Shown here in pieces: positions 1 through 11,516 of a stretch of DNA of 64,000 nt. Each line of letters opens with the position of its first letter. Within the stretch, counting starts at the first letter, position 1. The notes beneath the pieces were generated by a model. The model saw only the letters and a program-made list of their open reading frames with translations, ran no database searches and was not told where the DNA came from. Source of the stretch: Torymus aiolomorphi (lineage: Eukaryota; Arthropoda; Insecta; Hymenoptera; Torymidae); the NCBI GenBank assembly GCA_036365515.1, contig CM070876.1, positions 177,110,478 to 177,174,477 on the forward strand, given 5' to 3'. A program made the position numbers and the translations under genes.

Positions 1-1200
1 TACACTTTGCGTGCGCTAAATTGGCATAGAAAATCGAGTTTTGTATAGTACATTTCGATACTAGTGCGTGAAAGTAATTTTATCGTCGGGACGACGTTTG
101 CGCCCGAGCGAAGTGAGGGTACAAAGGTCACATGAGGTTGAAATCACCTTCTCGCTAGCATATGGAAATAATACTTTTCGATACTAGTGCGAGAGAGATG
201 ACCCTGTACGCGCACCAGTTTGTCGCCCGAGCGAGGCGAGGGTGAAAATGACACGACTCGAGAATCATCTCACGGACGTGTATCGAACAATATTTTTCAA
301 AACAACGAGTGGAAGTTCCGAGTTTGCGCAAGCTTGCGTGGGTAAAGTCGGAACATTGGACACAGAGTGTGAAAAAAATAATGTTTTTTTTTTTTTTTTT
401 TTTTCATTTCATATCTATGTACCAAATTTTCTTGAGAAAATGTTCCTGAAAATCGCTAATCAATATTTTGTCTCTCTATCCATAGACCAAATTACAGCAT
501 CCGACAAACATGGATTGATAGAGATAATTATATATCCGACCACAAAAAAAAAAAAAAAAAAGAAAATCATCCGAAGAAATGGGGTTTTTGAGAAAATGGA
601 TTTTTCTGAAAAGAGCATTATTTCGTAAGAACTGCATATGTCGTGCATTTTTTATTTTAATCCAAATATTATGCAGGAGGTGAAAGGGAGTGCTGAACTG
701 AGTGAAAGGTCGTTTAGTTTACTCAGAAGCTTTAAAAACTCGTGAAATAGCAGCCGTTTGAGTATGACCTTGAAATATAAGATTGCAAAGATATAATTAT
801 ATACAAATTTTGAACATTACAAACCGGATGCATTTTTAGTGCAATCGAGACATGAAAACCTACGCGTCGAATCATCTTTAGAGAAGAACGGCCATACTTT
901 AAATTCAAAATGATAAGTGATGTAGGCATACTCTGGCGGTTCAATTTGAGATATATGAAAATAATAAGTATCTTTTCCACACCACCTTGCGGTAGATACC
1001 ATGGCGCGTTTTTGATAAGTGGTTTCCCCATGTATTATATATTGGGAAACATATATAATACATATAATATACAATTTACATTGTATATTATGTAGGCCTA
1101 ATCCACCCATGCTAATAAAATCATTATAGTTAAAAATATTTTACAATTTTAATGTAAATTATTAAAACATTTTCAACTATAATAATTTCTAGCATGTGCC
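1..1200. other. Noncoding flank with a dispersed motif
   Basis: No supportable gene. The motif TTTCGATACTAGTG occurs near 53 and 178, each followed by a phrase of the type CCCGAGCGAAGTGAGGG; the same motif reappears near 22113. A related GAGGGTGA-rich phrase occurs near 5550. This looks like a dispersed insect repeat. Long T and A runs sit at about 387-404 and 543-560. Short reading frames here are interrupted by these homopolymers and look accidental. Confidence 0.4.
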
Positions 1201-1241
1201 GCTCCAGCCACTGACCGCGCAGCGACAGCCCTCGCCACACC

Positions 1242-2366
1242 TCAGAGGATGACAAGGTCCCGGCGACGGTATGGGTCGTAACGACTGCGCAAAGGCTGGT
1301 GCAGGCGACTGGACTGCTTGTCCCAGCGGTGGTTGCGCTGCCCTTTCACGCGCATCGACCCCTGGAAATTCCTCCTAGAGTCGCTGATCACGCTGTAAGA
1401 ATATTCGTGACCCGACGAGTAAGGCATCGGCACGTTGGACATTCGCTGCTCAGCCTCGTTCTTCAGGGTCTCGCTGGCGCTCATCGGAGAGTCTGGCGCA
1501 GAAGGAGGCGACATCTGCGGGCGCGCCGTCGTGTTCAGCGAGACGGCCAAGTGATGAGCGGGAGCAAATACAGCATAAGTTCCATCAGGGGTCATCATGG
1601 CACCTGTAACTGATGGTCCCTCTACTGGGACCATAAAACTTCTGGGAATCCCACTACTTCTTTTAATCCGTTTGCCGTCCAAATCATAAGGGCAATCTTT
1701 TATCCAATGACTACCACGTTGCTGGCATTTATAACAACGATAATGCGGAGGCACTAATCCAGTTTGGTTGGAACCTCGTATTTTCATGTAGCTGAAAATT
1801 GAAAATAAAATGTTAATATCTATTACTGTACATAATCAATCTACATAACAACAAAATTTTCAACGGAAAAGAATACATACCTTGAAGGATCGTAATCCTG
1901 GGTTGACTGTATCATCATGGCGCGGAATTTCTCCTCCTCAGATATATTTGCGCTTGTAAGATCGATATATTTCGTCTGAGGAGCCTTATCTTTACACTTG
2001 TTGGACGGTGCGTCTGTCCGGTACCGAGAGCGTTTTTTCTGCTCTGTTACTGGTACTCTAACAACATTTACCGTAGAGTAAACGGCGATTAAGGTGTTCT
2101 CATCCTTGTAAACTAGAAAAAATTATTTTTTTTATGAGATTTTTTATTTTTATTTTATATTTTATTTTAAATAATAACAATTTTGGGAATTTCGTCTTAC
2201 CTTCTTTTGTTTCGTCGTTTCTGATTTTCAAATCCACACCTCCTTTCTTTCCTATCCCTTTTTGCTGCATAATACTTTCCTTTAAATTAGCTACAGATAT
2301 GTGTTGCCCATTAATCTTAAGTACCTCCATGTCCGTACTACTCCCAAATCGGTAGTGTACAGCCAT
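1242..2366 (-). CDS. RBBP6/SNAMA-like protein, DWNN domain plus zinc knuckle, no RING
   Basis: Three exons on the minus strand join in frame through GT-AG introns: 2366-2201, 2112-1881 and 1791-1242, giving about 315 residues. Residues 1-75 match the DWNN ubiquitin-like domain that opens RBBP6 (SNAMA in flies), including the VHYRF start and the TKEVYKDENTLI region. A zinc knuckle with Cys152, Cys155, His161 and Cys166 follows, then the STGIPRSFM-type stretch (here SSGIPRSFM) and GAMMTPDGTYAV, both hallmarks of RBBP6. In the family a RING domain comes next and gives E3 ubiquitin ligase activity; here the sequence instead runs into a low-complexity Ser/Pro then Arg/Tyr-rich tail and a stop. The knuckle is CX2CX5HX4C, one residue longer than the usual CX2CX4HX4C. 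Introns argue against a processed retrocopy. It may be a truncated paralogue or a divergent adaptor lacking ligase activity. Family identity is firm; function is inference. Confidence 0.85.
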
Positions 2367-4331
2367 CTTCTAGAAAATGTTAATGTATAGCAATCGAATG
2401 TGGCTTATTCGAACGTCTGTCCTGTGCAAAGGCTGCTTTGCAACTGTGAGCGTTTGCTGTGCCTATGTCTTCATTTAAACCTGGGTCCACCGAAGGGTAA
2501 TTACGTCGATGGCGGCGAGCGTTCAGCTACCTAACCCAAGCCAACAGACGAGTCTTTCATTGGTGTTGCCAGAAGCAGACCAATAGGTAATGGTATCTCG
2601 TAGCACTAATGGATCGCCGACTACCAGATATATCCATAATTTGAGTAACGTGAAATTTCCAAGTCCTCTACCCATAAAAATCGTTCATAAAGTGAGTTTT
2701 AAAAACGTTGTGACACAGTAGATCACGAATGTTTAGAATAAATGTTTGACCGTCTAAAAACGTTGTAAAAGCGTTTTTTTGAAAAACTTACCAAGTGTTT
2801 CAAAGCACGTTAACAAACGAGTTTTGAAAATGAGTTTTTTCGATTATTAAGTCATTTTTAACAATAAAAGATGTTAAATATAAGAATATCACATCCCTTA
2901 TTCCCTGACTTTAACTTATAATCTGAATCAAACATTTTTAGTCATGTATTGCCGTGCGCCACCTATCGATGGTAGTTTTATTACCAATTACGTGTCTTGA
3001 ATAATCTTACCACGTTTGTACCCTGGTAGAAATTGACCATTTTTCTCCCATTTGTGAAACGATTTTTCTCCCATTTTCTAGCTCTTTTCTAGCGATACCA
3101 GCAGGGTAATACATCGCTTGATCCCGATCTGAAGAGATGTTTATTGTTTAATAGGCGTACCTGCTCTCTTGATGTAGCCCCCGCGTACAGATTAGCTCTT
3201 AAACGGGAATTATACGGCTCAATGATTGCCCATTTGCTCATACTTTTCTGGATGAGCTCGGTCTGCTCGTCCACGTGCTTGGGCCGTCAAACTGCGATAC
3301 CAGCAAAGGCATGCTCTGCTCGATGGTTCAGCATGTCTACCCTGTCATTACTGTCAAACATGCTGAACGAATATACGATATAAACTGAGCGAGTTGCCGT
3401 AGAACAGCGATCCTTCAATCCCGGCATTCATCAATACTTAAACCGAATCGTTGTAAGGACAAGTCCGACTCCGCTGGTAAATGCGCGGCAACAGCTAATT
3501 GGAATGTGGTAATCCAGATTTCGGTACCTCTCTGTCTAAAGCGGACGCCTACCTAGGCCAGGAGCAGTATACTTTCACATGGATGTGTTCTGACGTAGAT
3601 TATCTTTTTTGGCTATAACTTCTTCATAACATATAGAACGAAAATATCAGGGTGCACCAAAAAAAAAAAGTAATGCTAACTGCAGGAACAATCGAAACGT
3701 GAAAAAATACGTCAAAATCACGGTTTTTCTCGTACATTATTGAAAATAACTTCTTAACTATACGTTTTAAAGAAAATATTCATAGGACCAAATTTGTTCC
3801 CCATGAAATATTCTACAAGGTAGAATTAAATAAAAAAAATGGAAATGCAATAATTACATAGCAAAATAGCATTATTCTCGCAAAAAACGTATGAAAAATC
3901 GGGTATTTTTGAAGCACTTGTAGAATTATTAAGGGCTGGTCCTATCCTTTTGAAAATTTGTATGTAAGTACTTCAAAGCAATATAAATAAAGCCCCCAAT
4001 GTTGATTTAGATCAGTCGTGTAGTTTTCGCACAATTCATTTGTTAACTAAACTCGGTGGAAAAAATCACTATTTTGTTGCAGTAATGCCAGAGCCAAACC
4101 GATTATCTAAAATCGGTCCTGATTTTTTTACGTACTCATAATATTCCCAGCTATCACCTGGCATCGTCAGAATATCAATTTTATAATTGTTAATAATTTT
4201 TTAAGCAATTTTTAATGCTGGGAAAATTTTTTGCTTATAAATAATTACTTCTACTCTGCCATTTTTTAAGTAAAAAAATATTATAGCACACATAATGAAA
4301 GTTCTTGCAATCGCCTTTCATTTAAAATCAC
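2297..4331. repeat. 2,035-bp direct duplication, copy A
   Basis: This block matches 59255-61289 at a constant offset of 56,958 at both ends, so indels are few or balanced, and only scattered substitutions are visible. It begins inside exon 1 of the RBBP6-like gene, so the start codon, about 22 codons and everything upstream are duplicated. No terminal inverted repeats or target-site duplication were seen, which favours a segmental duplication over a transposon, although an uncharacterised element cannot be excluded. Confidence 0.85.
3089..3274 (-). other. Small unassigned ORF (61 codons) inside duplication A
   Basis: A 61-codon minus-strand frame begins MDEQTELIQKSMSKWAII and is also open in the second copy of the duplication at 60047-60232. 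The few differences between copies include amino acid changes (for example RAN to RCN and AGA to ARA). Conservation may only reflect how recent the duplication is. No family is recognised. The frame just upstream continues with similar composition but contains a stop, so this may be an exon remnant. Confidence 0.25.
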
Positions 4332-4350
4332 AATATATAATATATATATA

Positions 4351-4815
4351 TGGGATATTTCAGGTGAAGTCGGCAGCTCAAAATTTTAAAATCGCTGAAA
4401 ATTGGTTTACTTCTAGTTTTTCATGAAGAAATAATGTTCCTAGAGTTTGAGACCAAAATTTTCAAAAATAAGCTATTTATGGACCATTGAAAATTCAAAT
4501 TTTTTTCATTTTTTGGTTATAATTCAATTTTAATCATTTTTTTACTCAAAAATTTGAAATTTTTTTTATAGGACATTGATTATGAAAAAGTTTGCATTTT
4601 ATCTCTAGAATGTGCCAGTATTTTTTTTAGAACCCTTTTCGAAAGCCTCTGTTTGGTTGCTTTTTGGTATACCTTCATCAAAGAATATTGAGACTGCGGT
4701 CAAATATTTTTCATTCGACAAATTTTTTTTATTCTTCTTCGAAAACCCTTCAAAATGCTTTTTTGGTCAATGTTGGCTGAGCAATGGGAAAAGAGTTACA
4801 ATTTTTTGAAATAAA
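4351..4815. repeat. Dispersed repeat, third copy of the 57-58.7 kb family
   Basis: Starting GGGATATTTCAGGTGAAGTC, this matches 57114-57600 in the same orientation and the reverse complement of about 58360-58664. Divergence is high with many small indels. It abuts the end of duplication A and has no credible coding capacity. Confidence 0.7.
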
Positions 4816-5739
4816 TATATTATGCGTGACTCAAATTATCCTGACATTGGATTTTCTGCCCCGAAAATTGCGAAAAAGTTGTAAAAGCGGTGAGTTTAAG
4901 GGTTTTTGGTCCCGAGGAACACAATGGTGCAGTCAAAATTGACGTAGCACAAAAAATAAAAAAGATAGCAAAATTATTTTTTCGAAAAATATTTAAGGTT
5001 TGGTTTTTATGTCCATTTATCGAAGTTCATTTAGTTTAAAGACCATGCCGTCTTTGCCCGACCTCGATATCGGGATGAATTAATTTTTAATTGAATAATC
5101 AAAATCTGCTTTTTCGGCCGGGCAGGGGAATTACCGCAGACGTTTGAGGAACGGGAATTCATAGAAGGAAGTCTTTTGAATAAACGGACTCTAGCTAGCA
5201 AGCGGCAACTTCATGACGCGATGGGCGCTCTTTACATAGCCATAACTTATACTTGATTTCAGCTAACGGAATATTCTCGAAATTTCATTAAATCTTTAAA
5301 GATTGCTTGATAACATGAATGGCATTCTATTTCTATTCACCGGTGTGTGTAAATTATTTATCAAATTATGGGGTATGTTCTGGGTTATGTTAGTGGCAAT
5401 GTTAACAAATGCTGTTGTTTCGCGAAATGCCCAACAGATGACGCCTCTGTCGCGCACGTACTATCACCTCGCCGTATTTGCCGTATTTGCCGTAGCCGCG
5501 ACAGCTCACCGTTACATTGTGCAACTAGCAAGAATATGAGCTATTTCAAGCGAGGGTGAGACGTTCAGCACGAGTTGTAGTCGAGGGCGCCCGAGACGGA
5601 AACGAGTGGTGAAAACACCTCACCCGAGTTTGAAATATCTCTTTTTCCCGTGTTACACACCATATTTTTTTCAACGAGTGCATGAGAGGGCCTTTTTATA
5701 TGCATAACAATTGTGTAGGGGATAGTGCATTTTATTCCC
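4816..5739. other. No gene seen
   Basis: AT-rich sequence with no supportable coding region. A stretch near 5540-5640 (GCGAGGGTGAGACGTTCAGC and following) resembles the phrases at 100-250 and is probably the same dispersed repeat family. Confidence 0.4.
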
Positions 5740-6310
5740 GGAATACAATTAAGAGCATGCAAGATAGCTACATAAAAATTGGCAACCCCCAAAGTACCAA
5801 GGATCACCCCTTTCGCACGAAAAAATCACAAAAAAAGTCTAAGTTCGCCGTGTTTTAGATCGCCGATAATTTTATTATTGGAATACAATTTTGACCATGC
5901 AGAATATTTATAAAAAAAATTGGCAATCCCCAAAGCACCGTGGAAGACCCCTTTCGCGCGAAAAAATAGCAAATAAAAATTTAATTACGTCATTTCTGAG
6001 ATCCCCGATAATTTTATTATCGGAATATAATTTCGACTATGTAGAATATCTACAAAAAAAATGGCAACCCCTAAAGCACCGCGGAAGACCCCCAAACTAC
6101 CCCTTTCACACGGAAAAATCACAAAAAAGTCTAATTCGGCCGTTTTTGAGTTCCGCGATAATTTTATTCTTGGAATACAATTAAGAGCATGCAAGATATC
6201 TACAAAAAAATTAGCAACCCCCAAAGCACCCCCAAACTACCCCTGTAGTCCGAAAAATTCTCAAAAAATATCTAATTCCGCCGATTTGGAGATCCTCGAT
6301 AAATTTGCAC
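5740..6310. repeat. Tandem array of about 140-150 bp units, four copies
   Basis: The phrase GGAATACAATT followed by a CATGC-like word starts units at about 5740, 5880, 6022 and 6172. Each unit carries a run of CCCCAAAGCACC type, a CGCACGAAAAAATCACAAAAAA segment and GATAATTTTATT. Spacings are 140, 142 and 150 bp, so the array is diverged. The overlapping reading frames here come from the repeats. Confidence 0.75.
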
Positions 6311-7379
6311 CAATTAAAGGCCAGCGTAGGAAGTATGGGCCAATAAATACGTTATCACTGGCGCATTCGTAGTCGGAAGAGCGGGGTCCGCACAGCCATA
6401 AACACGCGTGCTCAGCAATGTGTCATTCATTCTCATTATCGTTTTCGTTGCGAAAGGTCGCCTGCGATCAATCAAAAACACCTCCGTTATTATAAAACAT
6501 TTCCTACCCGACGATTCCAGTTATACTGACCGTAGATTGAAGCTGTTTCTGTTTCTTTTTCTTTCAGTGTATGGAGTTACCGTTTTTTCTCTATAGCCGG
6601 AACGCATTTGGATTCTCTGAGAACCAGTCAGAATGTATAAAGCAAATTGTTATTTAAATAATAACATTTTTTTAATAAAAAATTTGTTTGTTTCAATTCT
6701 TTTATATCTACCTCTTTTCTGTATAATTTTTTTACTTCATTTTTTAGCTTGACCGATATTAATTTATTTTACCGATATTTTTGAAAGCTCGGGATGAGAA
6801 CATTTTTCATGTTTTAATATATTTTGATGTGTTTTTTATTATTCATATTATAATATATAATTTTTCTTTTTCATTTTTATTATTTCCATGATATCGACAT
6901 ATTTTATTTATATGTATACATAGTTCTGCAATATAAGGCTATGTTTTTCTCACATTTTGACAAATTTTTATAAAAATGTGGATAGATTTGGCCCAAATAT
7001 TGATGCTTTTACTACTACACTCACGGAAAAATTTCGTTTATTGGCAATGTCAAATGAAACATTGGATTTGTATGAGCAATATATGAGCAATAGTTGTCCA
7101 AGATATATCTAAAGATAGGCCGTGTGTGGCTTCAGCGCCGTGGCATTATAAAGCCAATATTTTGCCCATATATTGTTTCTTATAGGCCACATCTTGCTCA
7201 TACTTGGCTAATACTATGTGCAATATTTGGGCCATAGTAACTTTTTTTACGCTGGGAATCATTTCTGTATACGGATTTTATACATCGGTTGTATACAATC
7301 TGTATAAATCATTTTTACGTGGGTGTTGAGAGCTTAGAATTATATAGTAGAATTGTATTTTCAAAATTTCAATATATTT
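6311..7379. other. No gene seen
   Basis: Low-complexity AT-rich DNA. Around 7080-7230 there are loose repeats of phrases such as GCCCATATATTG and GGCCACA, not ordered enough to define a unit. No coding region supported. Confidence 0.4.
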
Positions 7380-7700
7380 AATTTATTACAATATATTGCT
7401 AATCTATTCTCAATCTACTCTCAATATATTCCAAATATATTGCAAATATATTCCCAATATATTCACAATATATTCAAAATATATTGCCAATATATTCCAA
7501 ATATATTGCAAATATATTCCAAATATATTGCAAATATATTCCCAATATATTCACAATATATTCCAAATATATTCCCAATATATTCACAATATATTCCACA
7601 TATATTGCAAATAAGTGGCTAATATATTCATAATATATTCCAAATATATTGCAAATAAATGGCTAATATATTCATAATATATTGCCAATATACTCCTAAT
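7380..7700. repeat. Minisatellite with AATATATTC-type units
   Basis: About 25 short units of the form AATATATTCC/CAATATATTG repeat with a period of about 11-12 bp. The array is open in several frames only because of its composition (Tyr/Ile/Asn-rich translations). Confidence 0.85.
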
Positions 7701-7703
7701 ATA

Positions 7704-7990
7704 CTGTAACGAAGTTCGGAATTCGCGGGCGAACTACCACGCGCGCGTTCCTTTTCGGAGCGAAGCGTAGGCACGCATGCGCGGGGAGAGAAATCGGCAA
7801 CGGCGCACGCTAGCTCTATTCTGATTTCCGCCGTTGAAGTGCGCACACGAAAAGTTACCCGCTACTTAACCGTTAATGCCGAATATCTTCTCATCGAGAA
7901 ATAAACTGGTTTTCAACCTGATGCGAGTGCTTGTGTCTGTGTGACTTTTGGATGTGTGGATTAATTGTAAGATCAACGCGTCGCGAAGCA
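7704..7990. mobile_element. Possible solo LTR fragment
   Basis: A GC-richer island starts TGTAACGAAGTTCGG directly after the minisatellite and contains AATAAA near 7900, as expected of an LTR with R and U5 parts. No clear CA end, target duplication or internal retroelement sequence was found. It could also be an unrelated regulatory or repeat island. Confidence 0.25.
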
Positions 7991-8434
7991 AATGTTTAAG
8001 GTGGTTCTATGAAAATCGTAAAGTCTGCAGATGAAAATAATATTGAAGGATGTTATTGTTCATGTTTTCATGAACAAATTGATATAGTTTTAAGTGCAAG
8101 TTGCCGACCAAATACTTGAAATAATATTGTTTAAAAAATTTTTGTTTTAACATGGTGAAATATGGGAGCCATGCGGTTGGCATGGAAAAGTATTCAAATT
8201 GAAGTACTTAAACACTGCAGAATTATAGCAAAAAAGAGATATCGAGAAAGTAAATTTCATATTTTCTAAAAGTATTAAAAAATATACCAATAGCCGAATA
8301 AAATAAAAAGATATTTTAGATCAAAGTCGGAAAAGTCATGGTTTGAGGTTTGATTGACGGCATTTACTAGTCAAAACGACAAACTTTTTAACCTTTATTT
8401 AAAAAAAAAAAACAAAAGTATTAGCAATCAAATA
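7991..8434. other. No gene seen
   Basis: AT-rich sequence up to the target site of the mariner element. No frame or repeat could be assigned. Confidence 0.4.
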
Positions 8435-8436
8435 TA

Positions 8437-9028
8437 CAGCGTGTCCAAAAAGTCTGGAAACACCCAAATAATTTCTCAGCTGAATTACTATTGGAAAATG
8501 TTAAGGTCGCCTTTGTAGTAATTTTTTACGAGGAATCCAATGGTGACCTTGGATTCGACCTTGGACCTCATTTTTGAGGTTATTTCAAGGTCAACCTCAT
8601 TTTTTTAAATGGTAACCCCTATTTTTTATAGCGGAATCTGAAAGAGCGGAAAATTTTACGTCCGGATATGTATTAAGGTATGAGGTTGAGGTTACCCCCA
8701 GAGGTCAAATTGAGGTCAAAGTATGATTTCTTAAAAATTTCGCGAGTTCAGTGGTAAAAGAAAACAAACAAAGGTAAGGTTTGGTAAGTTCGAACGAAGA
8801 CTTGAAGGTGACCTCTGATTCGACCTTGAACCTCATTTTGAGCCTCATTTTTGAGGTTATTTCGAGGTCAACCTCATTTTTTTAAATGGTAACCCCTATT
8901 TTTTTAGCGGAATCGGAAAGAGTGTGAAACTGTACGTCCAAACATGTACTCAGAACATAGTTCAAGAAGGACCTTGACGTTCATTTGAAGGTCATTTAAA
9001 CTTAATGACGGTCTGATCTTGTGTAAAC
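8437..9028. repeat. Left inverted repeat of the DD41D element
   Basis: Near-identical to the reverse complement of 10834-11425. It carries internal reiterations of an AGGTCAACCTCATTTTT type phrase, so the ends themselves contain subrepeats that could serve as several transposase-binding sites. Confidence 0.9.
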
Positions 9029-9187
9029 TTTTTATCACACTGAGCGAGGTTAATTCTTTAGTAGTTTTCAACGAGAAATCTAATGGTGACCTTGACATTG
9101 TCCTTAAAAGTCATGTCAAGTTCAATTTTTTTACATTTAGCGTTACCCAGGAACAACGACGTGGACGTAGTAAAATCTGTTCCCTTT

Positions 9188-9388
9188 GGGGTGCTTGATT
9201 TACGTGAGTCCCCTTGCCTCTCACGATGGGGTGCTTGATTTACGTGAGTCCCCTTGCCTCTCACGATGGGGCGCTTGATTTACGTGAGTCCCCTTGCCTC
9301 TCATGATGGGGTGCTTGATTTACGTGAGTCCCCTTGCCTCTCACGATGGGGCGCTTGATTTACGTGAGCCCCTTGCCTCTCACATTTG
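9188..9388. repeat. 40-bp minisatellite inside the transposon, five units
   Basis: Five nearly identical units begin GGGGTGCTTGATTTACGTGA and repeat at 40-bp spacing (9188, 9228, 9268 and on). The array lies in the part of the left end that has no counterpart in the right end. Confidence 0.9.
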
Positions 9389-9411
9389 ATTTTTTTAAAC
9401 AGTATAACATC

Positions 9412-10487
9412 TTATTTCAAGTGCTCGAACTGTTCTCCATTCATTTCTTGACAGTAACCTAATCGATGATAGAAAGCACCAATAGCATTTTCAATCATTT
9501 CAGTAGGAATGAGAGCTGATTCATCAATGATCCTTTCACGTAATTCATCTAAGTTTAAGGGTTTTGTTTGGAATACACGATCCTTCAGATAACCCCAATA
9601 GAAATAATCTAGAGGCGTTAAATCGGGGGACCTAGCTGGCCATTCAATTGCACCTCTTCGTCCTATCCATCGATTAATGAATACTGTATCTAAGTATGTG
9701 CGAACGTTTCGTGCATAATGAGCTGCTGCACCGTCCTGTTGATACCATGTGTTATTAAAGTCCTCTCCAGCTATTTCTCTTATAGCAGGAACAATTTGAT
9801 TCCGCAACATAGTTTCATACTTTTCTGCATTTAAATTGCCATCAATAAAAAATGGTCCTATAATCTTATTATTTAATATTCCAGCCCAGACATTTAATTT
9901 TTGTGGATATTGTGACTTGGCTTCTCTTGCCCAATGAGGGTTTTCAACTGCCCAATATCTACAGTTATGCCTATTTACGCTTGAGTCAAGTTGAAATGTA
10001 GCTTCATCTGAGAAGACTATATTTGATGGAAAATTTGGATTTTTTACGATGCGTGCCATCATATCATCACAGAATTCAACGCGACGATCGAAATCATCTT
10101 CATTTAACTTGTGTATTAGCGTTACTTTAAATGGATGGAACTTCTCTCTCTTTAGTATGTTATGAATAGATGATTTACTTATTTCGTGCACTTGAGCAGC
10201 TCTACGAACGGAAGTATGCGGATCTTCGGTGAATGTTAACACAACGTCTAAAGATTTCTCTTCGTTACCTGCTGACATTGGTCTGCCTGATCGAGGTAAA
10301 TCGCTGATAGTGCCGGTATTTTCAAACCTTCTAACAGTTTTTGAACTGTTGAAAATGATAGTGGAGTTCCACCAACCCTAAATGAAGCATTAAAAATATC
10401 TCTTACGGCCCTATAAGATCGCTGCATGTGTCCCCAACCTCTCATCATGAGAATCGTTATTCTTTCTCTATCAGTGAGTTTGTTCAT
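9412..10487 (-). pseudogene. DD41D mariner-type transposase with one frameshift
   Basis: The upstream part (from 10487) is a helix-turn-helix segment of the kind annotated DUF4817, beginning MNKLTDRERITILMMRGWG. The downstream part (to 9412) is a full DDE/D catalytic domain. Catalytic aspartates lie in FSDEATF, QQDGAAAH and SPDLTPLDYF; 41 residues separate the second and third, which defines DD41D rather than the DD34D of mariner or DD34E of Tc1. A one-base loss in an A run at about 10340 would explain the frame change, because the downstream frame is open upstream to that point and keeps the linker motif DLPRSGRP. The enzyme would cut and paste the host element at TA sites. As it stands it is probably inactive unless frameshifted or complemented in trans. 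Confidence 0.9.
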
Positions 10488-10690
10488 TTTTATTACTCTT
10501 CGTAGTAGACCTTATCCAAAAATACTTTTTGAGTTGAAAATAAAAAGAACTTTTAATTTTCAAAAAATATGTTTGAAAGATGACCAATTCTGTGATGGTT
10601 ATGGAATGAATAATAGTTTATTGTCACTCTAACCATACGAAAAATAACAAGTAACAATGTTCAATATTTAAACGCTTCAAAAAATTTTAC

Positions 10691-10832
10691 AATGAATCAG
10701 CTCTCATTCCTACTGAAATGATCAAAAATACTGTTGGTGTTTTCGATCATCGATTAGGTTACTATCAAAAAGTGGATGGAAAATAATTCGAGCACTTGAA
10801 ATAAGATGTTAGACTGTTTAAAAAAATTAAAA
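10691..10832 (+). repeat. Inverted copy of the transposase 3' end
   Basis: On the plus strand this stretch repeats the last 35 or so codons of the transposase (ESALIPTEM at its start) and the sequence just after the stop. It is the reverse complement of about 9383-9524 with roughly 10 percent divergence. It lies directly inside the right inverted repeat, so the right end of the element is a copy of its left end including coding sequence but without the 354 bp that hold the minisatellite. Confidence 0.85.
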
Positions 10833-10833
10833 T

Positions 10834-11425
10834 GTTTACACAAGATCAGACCGTCATTAAGTTTAAATGACCTTCAAATGAACGTCAAGGTCCTTCTTGA
10901 ACTATGTTCTGAGTACATGTTTGGACGTAAAGTTTCACACTCTTTCCGATTCCGCTAAAAAAATAGGGGTTACCATTTAAAAAAATGAGGTTGACCTCGA
11001 AATAACCTCAAAAATGAGGCTCAAAATGAGGTTCAAGGTCGAATCAGAGGTCACCTTCAAGTCTTCGTTCGAACTTACCAAACCTTACCTTTGTTTGTTT
11101 TGTTTTACCACTGAACTCGCGAAATTTTTAAGAAATCATACTTTGACCTCAATTTGACCTCTGGGGGCAACCTCAACCTCATACCTTAATACATATCCGG
11201 ACGTAAAATTTTCCGCTCTTTCAGATTCCGCTATAAAAAATAGGGGTTACCATTCAAAAAAATGAGGTTGACCTTGAAATAACCTCAAAAATGAGGTCCA
11301 AGGTCGAATCCAAGGTCACCATTGGATTCCTCGTAAAAAATTACTACAAAGGCGACCTTAACATTTTCCAATAGTAATTCAGCTGAGAAATTATTTGGGT
11401 GTTTCCAGACTTTTTGGACACGCTG
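10834..11425. repeat. Right inverted repeat of the DD41D element
   Basis: Reverse complement of 8437-9028, ending at the TA target site at 11426. Small differences from the left copy are visible (for example GGGGGCAACC against GGTTACCCCC on the other strand). Confidence 0.9.
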
Positions 11426-11516
11426 TATATAAAAATTGAACAATTATTATTAATTAATTTATCGTTTCAAAACACTTCATTAATCATATGATTAATCACA
11501 TGATTTTTTCCAATAG

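Larger units (their letters stand above)
8437..11425 (-). mobile_element. Tc1/mariner superfamily element, DD41D (rosa-like), 2,989 bp
   Basis: Both ends carry CAGCGTGTCCAAAAAGTCTG as inverted repeats, flanked by TA dinucleotides at 8435-8436 and 11426-11427, the target duplication typical of this superfamily. Inverted repeats run about 590 bp, far longer than the usual 20-30 bp of mariner. The minus-strand transposase is broken by a single frameshift, and a 40-bp minisatellite lies between its 3' end and the left inverted repeat. Coding potential is nearly complete, so the insertion is fairly young. Assignment to the DD41D group rests on residue spacing in the transposase. Confidence 0.9.

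Noticed and set aside
7353..7622. Two Tyr/Ile/Asn-rich frames of 72-89 codons
   Set aside because: They follow the AATATATTC minisatellite and would be open in any frame with that unit.
9188..9388. CRISPR-like array
   Set aside because: Units are contiguous with no unique spacers, in a eukaryotic transposon; it is a minisatellite.
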